Position numbers and translations under genes: made by a program. Positions 17,562-26,090 of a DNA stretch of 64,000 bases are shown in pieces; position 1 is the first letter of the stretch, and every line of letters begins with the position of its first letter. Below the pieces are notes generated by a model. It had not been told where the DNA came from, searched no databases, and saw only the letters and a program-made list of their open reading frames with translations. Source of the DNA: Scandinavium sp036409475 (lineage in GTDB: Bacteria; Pseudomonadota; Gammaproteobacteria; Enterobacterales; Enterobacteriaceae); contig NZ_JAYRCK010000014.1 of NCBI RefSeq assembly GCF_036409475.1, positions 56,138 to 120,137 on the forward strand. Reading direction: 5' to 3'.

Positions 17562-19217
17562 ATGAAATCCTTACGTGTCAGCGCATCACTGCTGTTTCTC
17601 TTCGCGCTCTACTATTTGCTGCCGTTGAATTTCCGCTTGTTATGGCAGCCGGATGAAACCCGTTACGCGGAAATCAGCCGCGAAATGCTGGCTTCCGGCG
17701 ACTGGATTGTGCCGCATTTTTTGGGTCTGCGTTATTTTGAAAAGCCGATTGCCGGATACTGGATCAACAGTATCGGGCAGTGGCTGTTTGGCCATGGCAA
17801 TTTTGCCGTGCGCTTCGGCGTGGTATTCTCAACCGCTTGCACCGCGCTGCTGGTGGCCTGGCTGGCGTGGAAACTCTGGCAGGATAAGCGTACCGCCATT
17901 CTCTCTGCGGTTATCTTCCTGACCGCGTTCCTGGTCTACGGTATTGGCACTTATGCCGTGCTCGACCCGATGATTTCCCTGTGGCTGATGCTGGCAATGT
18001 GCAGCTTCTGGGGCGCAACGCAGGCACAAACCACCGCCGGAAAACTGGGCGGCTACGTGCTGCTGGGGATTGCGTGCGGAATGGGCGTCATGACCAAAGG
18101 TTTCCTCGCGCTGGTGGTGCCGGTCATTGGCGTGTTGCCGTGGGTGATTGTGCAGAAACGCTGGAAAGAAGTGTTGCTCTGGGGTTGGGTGGCGATTGTC
18201 GTTTGCGTCCTGACGGTGCTGCCGTGGGGTCTGGCAATCGCGCATCGCGAGTCTGATTTCTGGAATTACTTCTTCTGGGTCGAGCATATTCAGCGCTTCG
18301 CGAAGAGTGATGCACAGCATAAAGCGCCATTCTGGTATTACATTCCGTTCCTGATTGCAGGCAGCCTGCCCTGGCTGGCGCTGCTGCCGGGTGCGCTGAA
18401 AAAAGGCTGGCAGGAGCGTGAACCGCAACGCGGCGCGTTCTACCTGTTGGGCTGGGTTGTGATGCCGCTCCTGTTCTTCAGCATCGCGAAGGGCAAGCTG
18501 CCAACCTACATCCTGCCTTGCTTTGCCCCGCTGGCTATCCTGATGGTGCGTTATGCGCTGGAGGCGGTAGACAAAGGTGCGAAGGCGCTGCGCTACAACG
18601 GCATGATTAACATTGGCTTTGGCTTAATCGGCCTGATCGCGGTGTTAGTCGTATCGCCGTGGGGCGTGCTGCACAAACCGGTGTGGAGCAACATTGAGCT
18701 GTATAAATGTTTGTTGGCGGCGATTGGGTTTGGTGTCTGGGCGCTGGTCGGCTGGTTGTCCATTCGTGATGGCGTGAAAGGCTGGGCGCTGGCGGCGTGT
18801 TGTCCGCTGGGTATCGCATTGCTGATTGGCTTTACTATTCCGGACAAAGTTATCGACAGTAAGCAGCCACAGTTCATGACTGATATTGTGAGCGAACAGC
18901 TGACCCCGAGCCGTTACGTGCTGACCAACAGCGTCGGCGTGGCCGCAGGGCTTGCGTGGGAGCTCAAACGCAGCGATATCACGCTGTTCCGTCAACAGGG
19001 CGAGCTGAAATATGGGCTGGCGTATCCGGATGCGAAGGACCGCTATATCGACAGCGATCAGTTCGACAACTGGCTGGCCGAGCATCGTAAGGAAGGGCCG
19101 GTATCGCTGGTGCTTCAGCTCAACAAAGGACAACAGCTTGAGGATCTGAATCTGCCGAAACCGGACAACGTCTATAAGATGAGCCGAATGGTGTTCGTGC
19201 AGTATCTGCCAAAATGA
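17562..19217 (+). CDS. arnT: Lipid A 4-amino-4-deoxy-L-arabinose transferase
   Basis: GT83/PMT-family inner-membrane enzyme that moves Ara4N from undecaprenyl phosphate to lipid A phosphates on the periplasmic face, lowering negative charge and giving polymyxin resistance. The 551 residues compare with 550 in E. coli. The first periplasmic loop holds WQPDETRYAEISREML with the conserved acidic residues. Many hydrophobic spans fill the N-terminal two thirds, followed by a soluble periplasmic C-terminal domain. It starts 5 bases after arnD and overlaps arnE by 4. Confidence 0.97.
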   Translation: MKSLRVSASLLFLFALYYLLPLNFRLLWQPDETRYAEISREMLASGDWIVPHFLGLRYFEKPIAGYWINSIGQWLFGHGNFAVRFGVVFSTACTALLVAWLAWKLWQDKRTAILSAVIFLTAFLVYGIGTYAVLDPMISLWLMLAMCSFWGATQAQTTAGKLGGYVLLGIACGMGVMTKGFLALVVPVIGVLPWVIVQKRWKEVLLWGWVAIVVCVLTVLPWGLAIAHRESDFWNYFFWVEHIQRFAKSDAQHKAPFWYYIPFLIAGSLPWLALLPGALKKGWQEREPQRGAFYLLGWVVMPLLFFSIAKGKLPTYILPCFAPLAILMVRYALEAVDKGAKALRYNGMINIGFGLIGLIAVLVVSPWGVLHKPVWSNIELYKCLLAAIGFGVWALVGWLSIRDGVKGWALAACCPLGIALLIGFTIPDKVIDSKQPQFMTDIVSEQLTPSRYVLTNSVGVAAGLAWELKRSDITLFRQQGELKYGLAYPDAKDRYIDSDQFDNWLAEHRKEGPVSLVLQLNKGQQLEDLNLPKPDNVYKMSRMVFVQYLPK

Positions 19218-19552
19218 TAACGACCCTCTCTCTGCTGCTGGCAAGCCTGTTGAGCTGCGCCGGGCAGCTCTGCCAGAAACAAGCGACCCGTCCGGCGAAA
19301 GCCGGGCGGCGAGGGCAGCATCTCACCCTGTGGCTTGGGCTGGCGTTAGTGACGCTCGGGACAGGCATGGCGCTGTGGTTAGTGGTGTTGCAGCGCTTGC
19401 CGGTTGGCGTGGCTTACCCGATGCTCAGCCTGAATTTTGTCTGGGTGACGCTGGCGGCGAAATTTATCTGGAAAGAGCCCGTTTCAGTGCGTCACTGGTT
19501 GGGCGTGAGCCTGATAATCGGCGGGATTCTGGTGTTAGGGAGTAGCCTCTGA
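19214..19552 (+). CDS. arnE: 4-amino-4-deoxy-L-arabinose-phosphoundecaprenol flippase subunit
   Basis: Small EamA/SMR-like membrane protein, 112 residues, about four hydrophobic segments. It is thought to pair with ArnF to flip undecaprenyl-phosphate-Ara4N to the periplasm. The N-terminus MITTLSLLLASLLSCAGQL and the segment LPVGVAYPMLSLNFVWV fit the family. Overlaps arnT (4 bases) and arnF (1 base). Confidence 0.94.
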   Translation: MITTLSLLLASLLSCAGQLCQKQATRPAKAGRRGQHLTLWLGLALVTLGTGMALWLVVLQRLPVGVAYPMLSLNFVWVTLAAKFIWKEPVSVRHWLGVSLIIGGILVLGSSL

Positions 19553-19923
19553 TGGGTTTAGTCTGGGCATTATTCAGCGTCATTCTGGTCAGCGGCGCAC
19601 AGTTGCTGCTAAGAGCGGCAATGTTGCTGCTCCCGCAAGTCAGTGACATTGGCGATCTGTTTTCGCATCTGATCAGCGTTCAACCGGGAAGTGGCCTGCT
19701 GGTGCTAGGGTTGTTCGGTTATCTGGCGTCGATGGTGTGCTGGTTCTTCGCTTTGAAATACCTGCCGCTGTCAAAGGCCTACGCCCTGTTAAGCCTCAGC
19801 TACATCGCGGTCTGGGCCGCAGCAGTATTCTTTCAACACGAAGCGTTTTCAGTACAAGCGCTGGTGGGGGTCTTGCTGGTGATGGCTGGGGTGATGACGA
19901 TTTTTGCGCCTTCTCGCAGATGA
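19552..19923 (+). CDS. arnF: 4-amino-4-deoxy-L-arabinose-phosphoundecaprenol flippase subunit
   Basis: Partner of ArnE, 123 residues (E. coli 128), four hydrophobic segments, ending FAPSRR. KYLPLSKAYALLSLSYIAVW is the conserved region. Last gene of the operon. In the 56 bases after it a 7-bp inverted repeat (GAGAGTG 19927-19933, CACTCTC 19952-19958) lies before the convergent fic gene, with no T run. Confidence 0.93.
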   Translation: MGLVWALFSVILVSGAQLLLRAAMLLLPQVSDIGDLFSHLISVQPGSGLLVLGLFGYLASMVCWFFALKYLPLSKAYALLSLSYIAVWAAAVFFQHEAFSVQALVGVLLVMAGVMTIFAPSRR

Positions 19924-19979
19924 ATGGAGAGTGGGAAGCGCTCTGGCCTGACACTCTCAGTCTCCAGCGTGCTTCAGAA

Positions 19980-21056
19980 TTACTGATTGAGCTCCTGGAG
20001 CAGTCTGGTATTGATATACAACTTTTCGCGCCCGGCGCTCATTTCCTCCAGTACCCCAATGTCAACTAACTGCCTGAGATAGACAGATGCGGTCTGGCGT
20101 TTGGCCACGCCGCGTTCCACAAGGTTATCGATCCGACAATAGGGCTGGGCAAACAGCGCCTGGACAAGCTCATGGGTATAGATTTTCGGCAGTTTCTCGC
20201 GGATATACGTTGTGGTTTCCGCCATCAACTCCCGCACAGTCAAAATCTTATCCGTCGTCCATCGGGCCGTATTCGTAACGGCCTCCAGCATAAATAATAT
20301 CCATGACTCCCAGTCACCTTCTTCCGTCACCCTGAGCAAGAGCGTGTAGTAATCTTCACGCCTCTCCAGGATGAAGCGGGAAAGATAGAGAATCGGTAGC
20401 GACAGCATTTCACTTTGGATCAGATACAAAATATTCAGGATACGGCCTGTTCTCCCGTTCCCGTCGGGAAACGGGTGGATGCACTCAAACTGGTAGTGGG
20501 CAATCGCCATTTTCACCAATGGATCCAGGTCATCTTCGCCGTGTACGAATCGCTCCCAGTTTGCCAGTAATTGACGAATAACGTCTTCACCCACCGGTGG
20601 CGTGTAGACCACGTTGCTGTTCTGATCGCGCAGGACTGTACCTGGCGTTTTCCTGATATCGGTTTGTACCGCGCGTAATTTCGTGCAAATAGCCACGGCA
20701 GTGTTTGTGCAAAGAGGATAGTCCTCAAGGTGGGTATAACCATCGTAGAGCGCGGTACGATAGCGCAAGGCTTCTTTGGTGGCCGGATCTGCGCCATCGC
20801 TTCGCCCGGCGTACTGAAAGAGCCTGTCGCTGGTCGTGACAATGTTTTCGATGCGTGAGGAATCTTTCGCTTCCAGCATCGGAAGGAGGTTTATCAACAG
20901 ACCCTGATTGGGAAGCAGTTCGCCGGCAGTCTTCAACTCTGCAATTGCTGCGCGCGCGCTGATGCATGCTTTAAGCACGCTGCGCGTTTCAACGCATTCC
21001 TGGTTGGGTGGCAGCATCGGTAACGCATTATAAGGTGTTTCAGGATCCCAGCTCAT
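19980..21056 (-). CDS. Fic-family AMP-transferase with winged-helix tail
   Basis: Fic enzymes transfer AMP (or another nucleotide-derived group) to hydroxyl side chains of target proteins. The 358-residue product has the active-site loop HPFPDGNGRTGR (HPFx(D/E)GNGRxxR), with the catalytic His about two thirds through the first 220 residues. Upstream is the inhibitory-helix motif SSRIEN ((S/T)xxxE(G/N)), near residue 65, so this is a self-inhibited class II Fic. A C-terminal region of about 70 residues looks like a winged helix (YCRIDNLVERGVAKRQTASVYL). No antitoxin gene is adjacent. A palindrome covers its promoter. It resembles SoFic-type stand-alone proteins; the target is unknown. Confidence 0.9.
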   Translation of the reverse strand: MSWDPETPYNALPMLPPNQECVETRSVLKACISARAAIAELKTAGELLPNQGLLINLLPMLEAKDSSRIENIVTTSDRLFQYAGRSDGADPATKEALRYRTALYDGYTHLEDYPLCTNTAVAICTKLRAVQTDIRKTPGTVLRDQNSNVVYTPPVGEDVIRQLLANWERFVHGEDDLDPLVKMAIAHYQFECIHPFPDGNGRTGRILNILYLIQSEMLSLPILYLSRFILERREDYYTLLLRVTEEGDWESWILFMLEAVTNTARWTTDKILTVRELMAETTTYIREKLPKIYTHELVQALFAQPYCRIDNLVERGVAKRQTASVYLRQLVDIGVLEEMSAGREKLYINTRLLQELNQ

Positions 21057-21074
21057 CTGTTTATAAAACCCATT

Positions 21075-21104
21075 TTTATCGACATATGGCTACACTATGT
21101 CGAT
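21075..21104 (-). promoter_or_regulatory. Palindromic operator over the fic promoter
   Basis: ATCGACATA (21078-21086) and TATGTCGAT (21096-21104) form a perfect 9-bp inverted repeat with a 9-base spacer, starting 22 bases before the fic ATG. On the minus strand TCGACA (21103-21098), 17 bases, GATAAA (21080-21075) could be -35 and -10, so the palindrome covers both. A further ATCGAC occurs near 21148. Confidence 0.7.
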
Positions 21105-21181
21105 GTTATAAACATGTCACTCTATTTATGTTTAAAAAAATGAGTTTTATCGACCTGTATTGCAGAGCGATCGCGCAGACT

Positions 21182-21217
21182 TGTAGGTCGGGTAAGGCGT
21201 AGCCGCCACCCGACACG
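21182..21217. repeat. REP element
   Basis: TGTAGGTCGGGTAAGGCG ... GCCGCCACCCGACA forms one REP-type hairpin just after the acpT stop, in the gap to fic. Likely the 3' end structure of the APE transcript. Confidence 0.8.
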
Positions 21218-21221
21218 CTTT

Positions 21222-21800
21222 TCAACCTACCCGCTCAATCACCTGCTCAGTCACATGAAACGGCGTTGGCGTACACGCGGCCAGGCTCAATCCTTCATGT
21301 TGTAAATCACTCAGATGCAGATTCAACGGCGTGGTGCTGTCAAAACTCACTATCTGCCACGCGCTGCCGCCACGCTGCTTCACCATCGCTTCTTTGCGCG
21401 TCCAGATACGCCAGAACCTTTCCAGGCGGCGCTCTTCTGCCTCTTTCTCCAGCTCCGCGTGTTCGTTGATGGTAAAGGTCGCGTTGGCGAGCTGCTGCCA
21501 GTGCGGGCGTGGGCGAATCGCTTCGATGTCGCACCCCACCGGGCCGACATCGCTCAGCAGCAGGGCGATGTTGTCGCCACTGTGGCTCAGGTTGAACCAC
21601 AGCGCGTGATCCTCGTCGAACCCCGGCTTACCCTGATCGCCATAGTGAATATTCGGCAAAGGCGAGACGGCATGGCACAGCAGCGCACGGCCAGCCAGCC
21701 ACGCATTGCGCCGTTTTCCTTCCGGGGCAAGCTCTGCGAGCTCAGGCGGAAGTGCCGTCAGGCTTAGGGTCGATATTTTCCCGAGGAACAGCCGATACAT
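21222..21800 (-). CDS. acpT: 4'-phosphopantetheinyl transferase AcpT
   Basis: Attaches the phosphopantetheine arm of CoA to the serine of carrier proteins. The start at 21800 (MYRLFLGKISTLSL) has GGGAG 6 bases upstream and lies 2 bases after the preceding KS stop. A start at 21812 would overlap that gene. The 192 residues compare with 195 for E. coli AcpT. The Sfp-type metal/CoA motifs are VGCDIEAI and FWRIWTRKEAMVKQ. It is the last gene of the APE cluster and should activate ApeE and ApeF. In E. coli K-12 the orthologue sits alone, orphaned from its substrates. Confidence 0.96.
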   Translation of the reverse strand: MYRLFLGKISTLSLTALPPELAELAPEGKRRNAWLAGRALLCHAVSPLPNIHYGDQGKPGFDEDHALWFNLSHSGDNIALLLSDVGPVGCDIEAIRPRPHWQQLANATFTINEHAELEKEAEERRLERFWRIWTRKEAMVKQRGGSAWQIVSFDSTTPLNLHLSDLQHEGLSLAACTPTPFHVTEQVIERVG

Positions 21801-21802
21801 CG

Positions 21803-23032
21803 TTACTCCCAACGCTTAATGACAATCGAGGTATTAATTCCGCCGAAGGCGAAGTTGTTGCTCTGCAAGAATTCGCAGTCGATAGCCCGTGACTCTCCCA
21901 TAATGTAGTCCAAATCGCCACATTGTTCGTCAGGCTGTTGCAGGTTAAGGGTCGGTGCAAACCAGCCTTCGCGCATCATTTGCAGGCTCATCCAGGCTTC
22001 CAGTGCCCCGCACGCGCCGAGCGTATGGCCGAAATAACTCTTGAGTGAAGAGAGAGGTGTCTGGTTGCCAAACACGGCGGCCGTCGCCTGGCTTTCCGCA
22101 ATATCACCACGATCGGTTGCTGTGCCGTGGGCTGAGATATAGCCGATATCGGACGGCGCAAGGCCCGCCTGACGCAGCGATTGCTCCATACAAATCTGCA
22201 TGGTTTCGCGCTGTGGCTGGGTGATATGTGCCGCATCGCAGTTGGTGGCAAAGCCGACGATTTCGCCGTAGATTTTTGCTCCGCGTGCTTTGGCGTGTTC
22301 CAACTCTTCCAGCACCAGCGTGCCTGCACCTTCGCCAATAACCAGCCCGTCGCGGTTCACATCGAACGGTGATGGCGTGGTCGCTGGCGCATCATTGCGC
22401 TGGCTGGTGGCGAACAGGGTATCGAACACGGCCGCTTCTGACGGACAGAGTTCTTCCGCGCCGCCCGCGACCATCACGGTTTGATAGCCGTGGCGAATGG
22501 CTTCATAGGCATAGCCGATGGCCTGGCTGCCTGACGTACAGGCGCTGGACGTAGGAATAACGCGCCCGCGCAGGCCGAAGAACAGCCCGGTGTTCACCGC
22601 TGTTGTATGCGGCATCATCTGCACGTAAGTGGTGCCGGTGATGTTGTTGGTGTGCTTCTCGGTCAGCATGGTGGCGAACTCGCTCACCGGGCCGGTGCTG
22701 CCTGTTGAGGAACCATAAGCAATACCGGTTTCACCGTTGGTCAGCACAGGATTATCAATAAGCCCCGCCTGCTCCAGCGCCAGTTCGCTGGCGCGAGTGG
22801 ACAGCAACGACACGCGGCCCATCGCACGAATGCGTTTACGGGTGTAGTGAGCAGGCAGAGTGAAGTCGTCAATCGGTGCGCCAAGCAGCGTGTGCAGGCC
22901 ATCGTAAATCTGCCACTCTGGCATTTTGCGTACCGCATTTTGATAATTACGCAGGCGCGCAGAGACCGCTTCCCAGTCTTCGCCGAAAGCTGTCACGCCG
23001 CCCATGCCGGTGATCACAACGCGACGGGTCAT
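21803..23032 (-). CDS. apeR: Beta-ketoacyl-ACP synthase, APE type (ApeR-like)
   Basis: FabF-like condensing enzyme of 409 residues, MTRRVVITGMGGVTAFG. The catalytic triad is visible: Cys in SSACTSGSQA, His in AHGTATDRGD, His in YFGHTLGACGA. The C-terminal NNFAFGGIN loop is present. In characterised APE systems the ApeR homologue acts as a separate KS, while ApeO pairs with the chain length factor ApeC. Overlaps apeQ by 4 bases; acpT follows by 2 bases. Confidence 0.93.
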   Translation of the reverse strand: MTRRVVITGMGGVTAFGEDWEAVSARLRNYQNAVRKMPEWQIYDGLHTLLGAPIDDFTLPAHYTRKRIRAMGRVSLLSTRASELALEQAGLIDNPVLTNGETGIAYGSSTGSTGPVSEFATMLTEKHTNNITGTTYVQMMPHTTAVNTGLFFGLRGRVIPTSSACTSGSQAIGYAYEAIRHGYQTVMVAGGAEELCPSEAAVFDTLFATSQRNDAPATTPSPFDVNRDGLVIGEGAGTLVLEELEHAKARGAKIYGEIVGFATNCDAAHITQPQRETMQICMEQSLRQAGLAPSDIGYISAHGTATDRGDIAESQATAAVFGNQTPLSSLKSYFGHTLGACGALEAWMSLQMMREGWFAPTLNLQQPDEQCGDLDYIMGESRAIDCEFLQSNNFAFGGINTSIVIKRWE

Positions 23033-23760
23033 AACATGCCTCCGTTAATAGAAATCACCTGGCGGGTGACATAGCCCGCGATATCCGACATCAAATAGCT
23101 GGCAAGCCCGGCCACTTCTTCGGACTGGCCCATGCGCTTCATCGGAATGATGCTCATCGCTTCTTTCAGCGCCGCTTCTTCCATCGCAATCATGCCGGTG
23201 TCGATAAGCCCCGGCGCGATGCAGTTCACGGTAATTTTGCGCTTCGCCAGCTCAATCGCCAGCGCTTTGGTCGCGCCGATGATCCCGGCTTTCGCCGCGC
23301 TGTAGTTCACCTGACCCCGGTTGCCCATCACGCCGGAAACGGATGAAAGAGTAATGATGCGGCCGCCCTGACGCGTTGAAATCATCGGCATCACGCAAGG
23401 ATGGATGACGTTGTAGAAGCTGTCGAGGTTGGTGTGGATGACGCTGTCCCAATCGTCTTCGCTCAGCGCCGGGAAGGCACCGTCGCGGGTGATGCCCGCG
23501 TTGCTGACCACGCCGTACCATGCGCCGTGTTGTTCGATATCCGCTTCCAGCACCTCGCGGCATTGCTCGCGATTGCCAACATCAAACTGCAACAAACGCC
23601 CCGCGCCGCCCGCGCTTTCAATGGCGGTTAAGGTGTCCTGTGCGCCTTGCGCATCGCTGTGAAAATGCACGCCGACGGTAAATCCGTCAGCGGCCAGTTT
23701 GAGCGCAATCGCGCGCCCAATGCCTTTGCTGGCCCCGGTAACCAGGACTGAACGACTCAT
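23029..23760 (-). CDS. apeQ: 3-oxoacyl-ACP reductase, APE type (ApeQ-like)
   Basis: FabG-like short-chain dehydrogenase, 243 residues. NADPH-binding TGASKGIGRA is at about 8-17, catalytic Ser in ITLSSVSGV, and Tyr/Lys in YSAAKAG. It reduces the beta-keto group made at each elongation round; dehydration then gives the conjugated polyene. ATGA overlaps on both sides (apeR and apeP) show tight coupling. Confidence 0.94.
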   Translation of the reverse strand: MSRSVLVTGASKGIGRAIALKLAADGFTVGVHFHSDAQGAQDTLTAIESAGGAGRLLQFDVGNREQCREVLEADIEQHGAWYGVVSNAGITRDGAFPALSEDDWDSVIHTNLDSFYNVIHPCVMPMISTRQGGRIITLSSVSGVMGNRGQVNYSAAKAGIIGATKALAIELAKRKITVNCIAPGLIDTGMIAMEEAALKEAMSIIPMKRMGQSEEVAGLASYLMSDIAGYVTRQVISINGGML

Positions 23761-24233
23761 GATGACGCTCCCTGTTGAAAAAGCGTGGTTAATTCTTCTT
23801 GTGATGGTTGAAAAGTATTCACTCGCCCGGTGGCAAGTCTTTCCCCGTTAGCGCTGATGGCGCACTCAAAGCTGCCGAAGCGCTCGTCCTGCATCAGTAA
23901 CGTGACGGTGATCTCCAGAAGACTGTTGGCCTGAAATTCGCCTGCGGTGCATTTCAGTTCACGTGCGCCGAGGACCATACCGAGAGAGATTTGCGCTTCG
24001 CCGAGTTGCATGCGGTGCCAGCCAGACCAGACGCCAACGGTCTGTGCCATTAGCTCCAGCGCATACCAGCCGGGCAGGTTGCCATTGGCATCGATAAACG
24101 GGGCTAACACGCCGCTGCGGTTGACCGTTACCCGGCAAATAGCTTGTTCGTCGGTCACGCTCTCAACGCTCTCAAGCAGCAGCATCGGCGCGTCATGGGG
24201 CAGGTAATGACCCGGTGTTAAATAGTGGCTCAT
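23757..24233 (-). CDS. apeP: Hotdog-fold 3-hydroxyacyl-ACP dehydratase (ApeP-like)
   Basis: 158-residue hotdog protein. The region LPGWYALELMAQTVGVW corresponds to the FabA/FabZ active-site helix, and an N-terminal LPHDAPMLLLESV fits the family start. In studied APE systems ApeP works with ApeI as the dehydratase pair. Overlaps apeO and apeQ by 4 bases each. Confidence 0.88.
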   Translation of the reverse strand: MSHYLTPGHYLPHDAPMLLLESVESVTDEQAICRVTVNRSGVLAPFIDANGNLPGWYALELMAQTVGVWSGWHRMQLGEAQISLGMVLGARELKCTAGEFQANSLLEITVTLLMQDERFGSFECAISANGERLATGRVNTFQPSQEELTTLFQQGASS

Positions 24234-25399
24234 GCCGTTCTCCCCAACAGAATGCTGGCGTTGTTGCCGCCAAAAGCGAAGGAATTGGACAAAATAGTCG
24301 GGCGCTCAAGCGGCTGTGGCGAGGTGATAATTCCGCAAGCTGGCAGCGTGGTGTCAGCGGGTGACTCGCTAAAATCCTGCGCGGGTAAGGGCAGGTTGCG
24401 CTCTAAAATCAGCATACACAGCGCCGCTTCGGTGATCCCCGCCGCGCCCAGCGTGTGGCCCGTCAGGTGTTTCGTCGAGCTGCAAGGCACGCTTTCGCCA
24501 AACAGAGCGTGAACCACTTTCGATTCCACCTGATCGTTCAGCGGCGTGGCGGTGCCGTGCAGATTGATATAGCCAACTTCCTGCGGCTGTAATCCTGCGT
24601 CATTTAACGCCTGCTGAATGGCGCGGATAGCGCCTTCGCCCTCAGGGTGCGGCGCTGAAATGTGGTGCGCATCGCTGGATTCACCCACGCCGAGCAGCGC
24701 GACAGGCTGAGGTTCGCGAGTCAACAGCATCAGCGCGGCACCTTCGCCAATGGTGATGCCGCAGCGGTCGCGGCCAAAGGGCTGGCACAGTGTGGTCGAT
24801 AACGATTCTAAGCTATTGAAACCGTTCACGGGCATGCGGCTCAGCGTATCGGCCCCGCCGACAATCGCCACGTCCACCAGATCCGCTTCAATCAAACGGC
24901 GGCCGCTGATTATTGCGCGCGCGCTGGAAGAGCAGGCGGTGGAGAGCGTGTAAGCCGGACCTTCAAGCTTCAGCCAGTTGCGCAGGAAACGCGACGGGTC
25001 GCCCAGTTCCTGCTGCGGATAGCGCCACGCCTCGCTCTCTTTGCCATTCAGCTTCAGATTCGCGTGCGTATCGCCTTCATCAAGCCCTGACGTGCTGGTG
25101 CCTAAAATCACCGCCACGCGGTCGCGACCAAAGCGGGCAATGGCCTCATCAACCTGCGGCTGAATCTGTTCAAGGGCAACCAACAACAGCTGGTTATTCC
25201 GGGAACGGTGGCTGGCAAACTCATCGGGGATCTCTGGCAATTCGCCATCGACACCGCCTAATACGGCGCTCACATCACCCTGAAGCCAACCGTCGCGCGG
25301 GCGCATACCGGGCGCAACGCCTGCGGTTAAATTGGCAGCGATCTCATCCGGGGTTCGGCCTAACGCGTTAATCATGCCTGCGGCAGCAATGTAGATCAT
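24230..25399 (-). CDS. apeO: Beta-ketoacyl-ACP synthase, KS-alpha of the APE synthase (ApeO-like)
   Basis: 389-residue condensing enzyme. Catalytic Cys in STACSSSARA, His in LHGTATPLND, His in LTGHTLGAAGI, and the SFAFGGNNAS loop near the C-terminus. It is the proposed elongating KS that forms a heterodimer with the chain length factor ApeC, although apeC lies 9 kb away at the other end of the cluster. One base separates its start from the lipoprotein gene stop. Confidence 0.93.
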   Translation of the reverse strand: MIYIAAAGMINALGRTPDEIAANLTAGVAPGMRPRDGWLQGDVSAVLGGVDGELPEIPDEFASHRSRNNQLLLVALEQIQPQVDEAIARFGRDRVAVILGTSTSGLDEGDTHANLKLNGKESEAWRYPQQELGDPSRFLRNWLKLEGPAYTLSTACSSSARAIISGRRLIEADLVDVAIVGGADTLSRMPVNGFNSLESLSTTLCQPFGRDRCGITIGEGAALMLLTREPQPVALLGVGESSDAHHISAPHPEGEGAIRAIQQALNDAGLQPQEVGYINLHGTATPLNDQVESKVVHALFGESVPCSSTKHLTGHTLGAAGITEAALCMLILERNLPLPAQDFSESPADTTLPACGIITSPQPLERPTILSNSFAFGGNNASILLGRTA

Positions 25400-25400
25400 C

Positions 25401-25982
25401 TCAGTCGCCCAGATAGTGAATGGTGATGTGGTAATTAAAGACGTGCTGTTCGATGCTTATCGGCTCGCGCTTCCCTTTGCGCTGCAGCCAGGTGATTTCC
25501 GTCACCAGCTTGCCCTGTGGGTTACGAAGCTGACGTTTATCACCATGGTCAATAAGCGTCCAACCTTTTGGTAGTACCGGAAGCCATGCTTCTCGCGGCC
25601 AATAACTCAGCATCACGTCGGCCAATACCTGGCTTGTGGGGGGAAGTTGTGGCACCACAATCGACTGCTCGGTGTGAATGCCTTTGTCATCATAGGTGAC
25701 GAGGAACAGGCGAATACCGACAGAGGAAAGGCCTGCCAGCGTCAGCTTTTTGTCATCGGCGTTGAGCATCACCAGCAGCGACTGCGTCTTGCCGTTGAAC
25801 GTGCCGGTCAGCAGTTGCTGTGAATTGACCGCAGGCGTTATCCCCGGCGCTGGCAGCGTGACCTGCGTGCCCGGTTGAAGCCAGGCTTGAGGGCGGCCGT
25901 TTTCATCACCGGAAGAGTGGCTACAGCCCGTCAGGATCAGCACCGCCGCAACAGCAGCCATGCGTAAAAGTCTACTTATCAT
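25401..25982 (-). CDS. DUF3261 lipoprotein of the APE cluster
   Basis: 193 residues with a lipoprotein signal: hydrophobic MISRLLRMAAVAAVLILTGC, lipobox LTGC, acylated Cys20. The following residues (Ser, His) do not give an inner-membrane retention Asp, so outer membrane is likely. The body matches the DUF3261 family that accompanies APE clusters. Its role is probably in localising or transporting the APE-lipid with the LolA-like and MMPL proteins, by inference from context. Confidence 0.85.
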   Translation of the reverse strand: MISRLLRMAAVAAVLILTGCSHSSGDENGRPQAWLQPGTQVTLPAPGITPAVNSQQLLTGTFNGKTQSLLVMLNADDKKLTLAGLSSVGIRLFLVTYDDKGIHTEQSIVVPQLPPTSQVLADVMLSYWPREAWLPVLPKGWTLIDHGDKRQLRNPQGKLVTEITWLQRKGKREPISIEQHVFNYHITIHYLGD

Positions 25983-26004
25983 CGTGTTACCTCAAAACTG
26001 CGGT

Positions 26005-26086
26005 GCCGGGTGGCTTGATTGCCGGGTGGCGCTGGCGCTGACCCGGCCTACAAAATCCATCCGGTCGTAGGCCCGGCAATGCCCGG
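26005..26086. repeat. REP/BIME element inside the APE operon
   Basis: Three REP-like heads (GCCGGGTGGC at 26005 and 26021, inverted GTAGGCCCGGC near 26067) fill the only sizeable gap in the cluster, between the MMPL gene and the DUF3261 gene. They may act as a processing, stability or partial termination point, splitting the transcript. Confidence 0.8.
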
Positions 26087-26090
26087 AGTC

